Assembly (NCBI RefSeq): GCF_014302995.1
Contig: NZ_CP060295.1
Location: forward strand, 5,447,501 to 5,511,500
Direction: 5' to 3'
DNA from: Variovorax sp. PAMC26660
Lineage (GTDB): Bacteria; Pseudomonadota; Gammaproteobacteria; Burkholderiales; Burkholderiaceae_C
DNA: 64,000 nt
The notes beneath the pieces were generated by a model. That model was not told the origin of the DNA. It was given only the letters and a program-made list of their open reading frames with translations, and ran no database searches. A program made the position numbers and the translations under genes. Below, piece after piece: positions 61,520-64,000 of this stretch (positions are counted from its first letter, which is position 1; every line of letters begins with the position of its first letter).

Positions 61520-62530
61520 GTGACAGCAACGAAGAAGAACTGGAAAGTCCGCAGCCTGCTCGCGGCATCGCTGGGCGCAGCATGCCTGCTGGCCGGCCCA
61601 TCGCCTGCGATGGCGGAGGCTGCGTGGCCCGACAAGCCCATCGTCATGGTCGTGCCGTACTCGGCCGGCGGCCCGACCGACGTGGTGGCGCGCATGCTCG
61701 CCATTCCCATGGGCAAGTCGCTCGGGCAGACCGTGATTGTCGAGAACACGGTCGGCGCGGGCGGCACCATCGCGCCCACGCGCGTGGCCAGGGCGGCGCC
61801 CAATGGCTACACCATCCTGATTCACCACATGGGCATGGCCACTGCGCCGGCGCTCTACAAGAAGCTCAACTACGATCCGCTGAAAGACTTCGAGTACGTC
61901 GGCCAGGTGATGGACGTGCCGATGACGCTGCTCTCGCGCAAGGACTTTCCGGCCAACAACTTCCAGGAGCTGCTGGCCTATGTGAAAGCCAACAAGGACA
62001 AGGTCACGCTCGCCAACGCCGGCACGGGCGCGGTGTCGCAGCTTTGCGGCCTGCTGTTCATGCATCAGATCGGCGTGCAGCTCACCACCATTCCCTACAA
62101 GGGCGCTGGCCCCGCACTCAACGACCTCATGGGCGGGCAGGTCGACCTGCTGTGCGACCAGACCACGCAGACCGCGCCAGTCATCAAGGACGGCAACCGC
62201 GTGAAGGTGTTCGGCGTGACCACGCCCAAACGGCTGTCCAGCATGCCGAACATCCCGACGCTCGACGAGCAGGGTTTGAAGGGCTTCGACGTGAAGGTGT
62301 GGCACGGCATCTACGCCCCCAAGGGCACGCCGCCGGCCGTGATCGAGAAGCTGAACATTGCCTTGCGCGCCGCGCTGCAGGACGACATGGTCAAGAAGCG
62401 CTTTGCCGAACTGAGCACCGAGGCTGCGCCGATGGACAAGGTCACGCCCGAAGCGCTGCGCACGCACCTCGCGGCCGAGATCGACAAGTGGGGCAAGGTG
62501 ATCCGCGCGGCAGGGGTGCAGGCGGACTGA
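61520..62530 (+). CDS. Second Bug-family periplasmic solute receptor
   Basis: A 336-residue Bug-type receptor with a signal peptide (LLAASLGAACLLAGPSPAMA) and motifs AWPDKPIVMVVPYSAGGPTD, VENTVGAGGTIAPTRVA, TIPYKGAGPALNDLMGGQ and FGVTTPKRLSSMPNIPT. GTG 61520 with AGGAG upstream. It is the fifth gene of the operon, 44 bp after the lyase. Two different receptors in one operon suggest uptake of two related acids or two sensing roles. Confidence 0.9.
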   Translation: MTATKKNWKVRSLLAASLGAACLLAGPSPAMAEAAWPDKPIVMVVPYSAGGPTDVVARMLAIPMGKSLGQTVIVENTVGAGGTIAPTRVARAAPNGYTILIHHMGMATAPALYKKLNYDPLKDFEYVGQVMDVPMTLLSRKDFPANNFQELLAYVKANKDKVTLANAGTGAVSQLCGLLFMHQIGVQLTTIPYKGAGPALNDLMGGQVDLLCDQTTQTAPVIKDGNRVKVFGVTTPKRLSSMPNIPTLDEQGLKGFDVKVWHGIYAPKGTPPAVIEKLNIALRAALQDDMVKKRFAELSTEAAPMDKVTPEALRTHLAAEIDKWGKVIRAAGVQAD

Positions 62531-62672
62531 TCCAGGGAGGCGCCGACGCTGCCGCCATCAAGGCGCGCGCCGGTGCCCGGCAGGATGTCACGCAAGGTTA
62601 CTTCTGCTGAGCAGGGGTGAGGCCCGGCCGCGTTTCGCCAGTGTAGACTGCCGAGTTTTTCGTTCGGGCGGT

Positions 62673-63428
62673 ATGGCGCAAGCTTCACAGCGCACAGTTT
62701 TTCACGGCTCGACGCTCGTTCGCCTCCTTTCTCGACTGACCGACATCGACGTCCGCGAATCCAGACAAGGCACTGCGGACCGATTGAGCCAATGGTTCGG
62801 CTGGACCGACGCCATTTCGCTGTCCGCGGCGCTGGACGGCAGTCCGGCGGCCGTGCAGTCCAGTGCACGTGCGTCCGGCAGCGCCGAAGAAAACGAATTC
62901 ACCCGCGTGCGCGCCGCATTGACACAGGCCATCGCCGAAGACAGCGCGCCCACGGTCGTCAAGAAGCGGGGCAACCCGCATGCGGCCGCCGCACCCACCG
63001 GCGACACGCCCGTGGACTCCGCACCCACTTTCGCTCCTTATCGTCGGCGCTACCTCACCCGGCAGCAGGCCATGGAAACGCGCATCGCCCCCTTGCGCGC
63101 GCGCGTGCGGGCCACCTTGGCGGTCAGATCACCCACCATGGCCCGGCTCGCCGCCGTCGATGTCGTCATGGAACAGGCGCTCGCGGCACAGGAGCGCCGC
63201 TTGCTGGCGACCGTGCCCGTGCTGCTTGGAAAGCATTTCGAGCGCCTGCGCCAGGCCGCCCAGCCGACGCCGGACGACACACAAGCTGTGGACGAGCCCG
63301 ACAGCGAAGCCCCGTCCACCGAGTGGCTGAACGTTTTTTGCAAACACATGCAAGACGTGCTGCTCGCAGAACTCGATATTCGATTGCAACCGGTCGAAGG
63401 GCTGCTTGAAGCCCTGCGCACCAGTTAA
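62673..63428 (+). CDS. DUF3348 protein
   Basis: A 251-residue cytoplasmic protein of the DUF3348 family. It starts RTVFHGSTLVRLLSRLTDIDVRES, has a low-complexity Ala/Thr linker (about 65-120), then a helical half with RRYLTRQQAMETRIAPLRAR, SPTMARLAAVDVVMEQAL and a C-terminal region ending LQPVEGLLEALR. In other betaproteobacteria such genes stand directly before a DUF802 MotA-like gene, as here (10-bp gap). The function is unknown. Confidence 0.85.
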   Translation: MAQASQRTVFHGSTLVRLLSRLTDIDVRESRQGTADRLSQWFGWTDAISLSAALDGSPAAVQSSARASGSAEENEFTRVRAALTQAIAEDSAPTVVKKRGNPHAAAAPTGDTPVDSAPTFAPYRRRYLTRQQAMETRIAPLRARVRATLAVRSPTMARLAAVDVVMEQALAAQERRLLATVPVLLGKHFERLRQAAQPTPDDTQAVDEPDSEAPSTEWLNVFCKHMQDVLLAELDIRLQPVEGLLEALRTS

Positions 63429-63438
63429 CCAGACCTCC

Positions 63439-64000
63439 ATGAAAAGATTTCTTCACTACGCCGCATTTTTCGTAGGCTTGGCCGCCGTGTGCTGGGTCGC
63501 CGTCGGGTACATCGGCTCCAACCCGCTGGCGCTGTTGATCACGCTGCTCATCGGCGCGTTCTACCTGATGGGTGCGCTGGAACTGCATCGCTTTCAGCAG
63601 GCCACCGCCACCCTGTCGCATGCGGTGACGGACATGCCCCAGCCTCCGACGAGCCTGGGCCAATGGCTCGACCAGTTGCATCCTTCGCTGCGCAACGCGG
63701 TGCGCCTGCGCGTCGAGGGTGAGCGTGTCGGCTTGCCCGGTCCGGCCCTGACGCCGTACCTCGCAGGGCTGCTGGTGCTGCTGGGGATGCTGGGCACCTT
63801 CCTCGGCATGGTCGTCACGCTGAACGGCACCGGCTCGGCGCTGGAGCACGCGACGGACCTGCAGGCCATGCGCGCCTCGCTGGCCGCCCCGGTCAAGGGC
63901 CTGGGCGTGGCGTTCGGCACCTCGCTGGCTGGTGTGGCCGCGTCCGCGATGCTGGGCCTTGTGTCCGCCTTGTGCCGGCGCGACAGGCTGCAGACCGCGC
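63439..64000 (+). CDS. MotA/TolQ/ZorA-like membrane protein (DUF802 type), 3' end outside window
   Basis: The first 187 residues of an inner-membrane protein, frame still open at the window edge. TM1 is about 5-25 and TM2 about 28-46. A cytoplasmic stretch follows (LHRFQQATATLSHAVTD, PSLRNAVRLRVEGERVG). Then come TM3 (LAGLLVLLGMLGTFLGMVVTL) and TM4 (KGLGVAFGTSLAGVAASAML), carrying the G-rich MotA/TolQ/ExbB proton-channel signature. The pair resembles the stator part of Zorya ZorA and related DUF802 proteins. The remainder, expected to be a long coiled coil, and any OmpA-like partner lie outside. Confidence 0.75.
   Translation, partial: MKRFLHYAAFFVGLAAVCWVAVGYIGSNPLALLITLLIGAFYLMGALELHRFQQATATLSHAVTDMPQPPTSLGQWLDQLHPSLRNAVRLRVEGERVGLPGPALTPYLAGLLVLLGMLGTFLGMVVTLNGTGSALEHATDLQAMRASLAAPVKGLGVAFGTSLAGVAASAMLGLVSALCRRDRLQTA

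Overview
The window is about 64 kb of high-GC DNA. Gene content suggests a betaproteobacterium of the Comamonadaceae, most like Variovorax. The pointers are two Bug-type (tripartite tricarboxylate transporter) solute receptors, a class I PHA synthase next to a thiolase, a DUF3348/MotA-like pair, CreA, a zeta-GST isomerase beside a fumarylacetoacetate-hydrolase-family enzyme, and giant DUF3739-type filamentous haemagglutinins. The genus is inferred from gene content only. I saw no rRNA, tRNA, CRISPR array, transposase or phage gene.

The first 40 kb is dominated by two paralogous filamentous-haemagglutinin (two-partner-secretion TpsA-like) exoproteins. One runs off the left edge (1..10322, 5' end missing). 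The other is complete (27001..39792, 4263 residues). The first is followed by a trypsin-like periplasmic protease, a TonB-C-like small protein and a DegQ-type protease with two PDZ domains. The second is preceded by a tight same-strand set: a soluble STN plus TonB-C-like protein, an ECF sigma factor and a FecR-like anti-sigma factor. A second ECF sigma gene follows it 17 nt downstream. I read this as a cell-surface-signalling circuit built around a TPS exoprotein rather than a TonB-dependent receptor. No TpsB pore gene is visible in the window.

Between the two giants (13-24.5 kb) lie an alpha/beta hydrolase, a repetitive seven-bladed propeller lipoprotein and a leftward run of five genes (7TM-DISM histidine kinase, HTH protein, propeller protein, DUF899 protein, membrane protein). 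These are followed by a DTW-domain tRNA-modification-like enzyme, a small membrane protein and a WGR-DUF4303 protein.

From 40 to 56 kb the content is mostly housekeeping: a phospholipase D lipoprotein, small lipoproteins, a LysM-less NlpD-like protein, creA, a NUDIX enzyme, an FAA-hydrolase-family enzyme, a TPR protein, maleylacetoacetate isomerase, pgeF, phaC-phaA, two glutathione transferases and an FMN reductase. A 504-bp AT-rich gene-free stretch at 55954..56457 holds a duplicated ~130-bp element with DnaA-box-like sequences and several palindromes.

From 56.4 to 62.5 kb a LysR regulator faces a five-gene catabolic operon: Bug receptor, HTD2-like hydratase, CaiB-type CoA-transferase, CitE-type lyase and a second Bug receptor. 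Its logic matches CoA-dependent cleavage of itaconate, mesaconate or citramalate to acetyl-CoA and pyruvate. The window ends in a DUF3348 gene and the start of a MotA/ZorA-like membrane protein (DUF802 type), open at the right edge.
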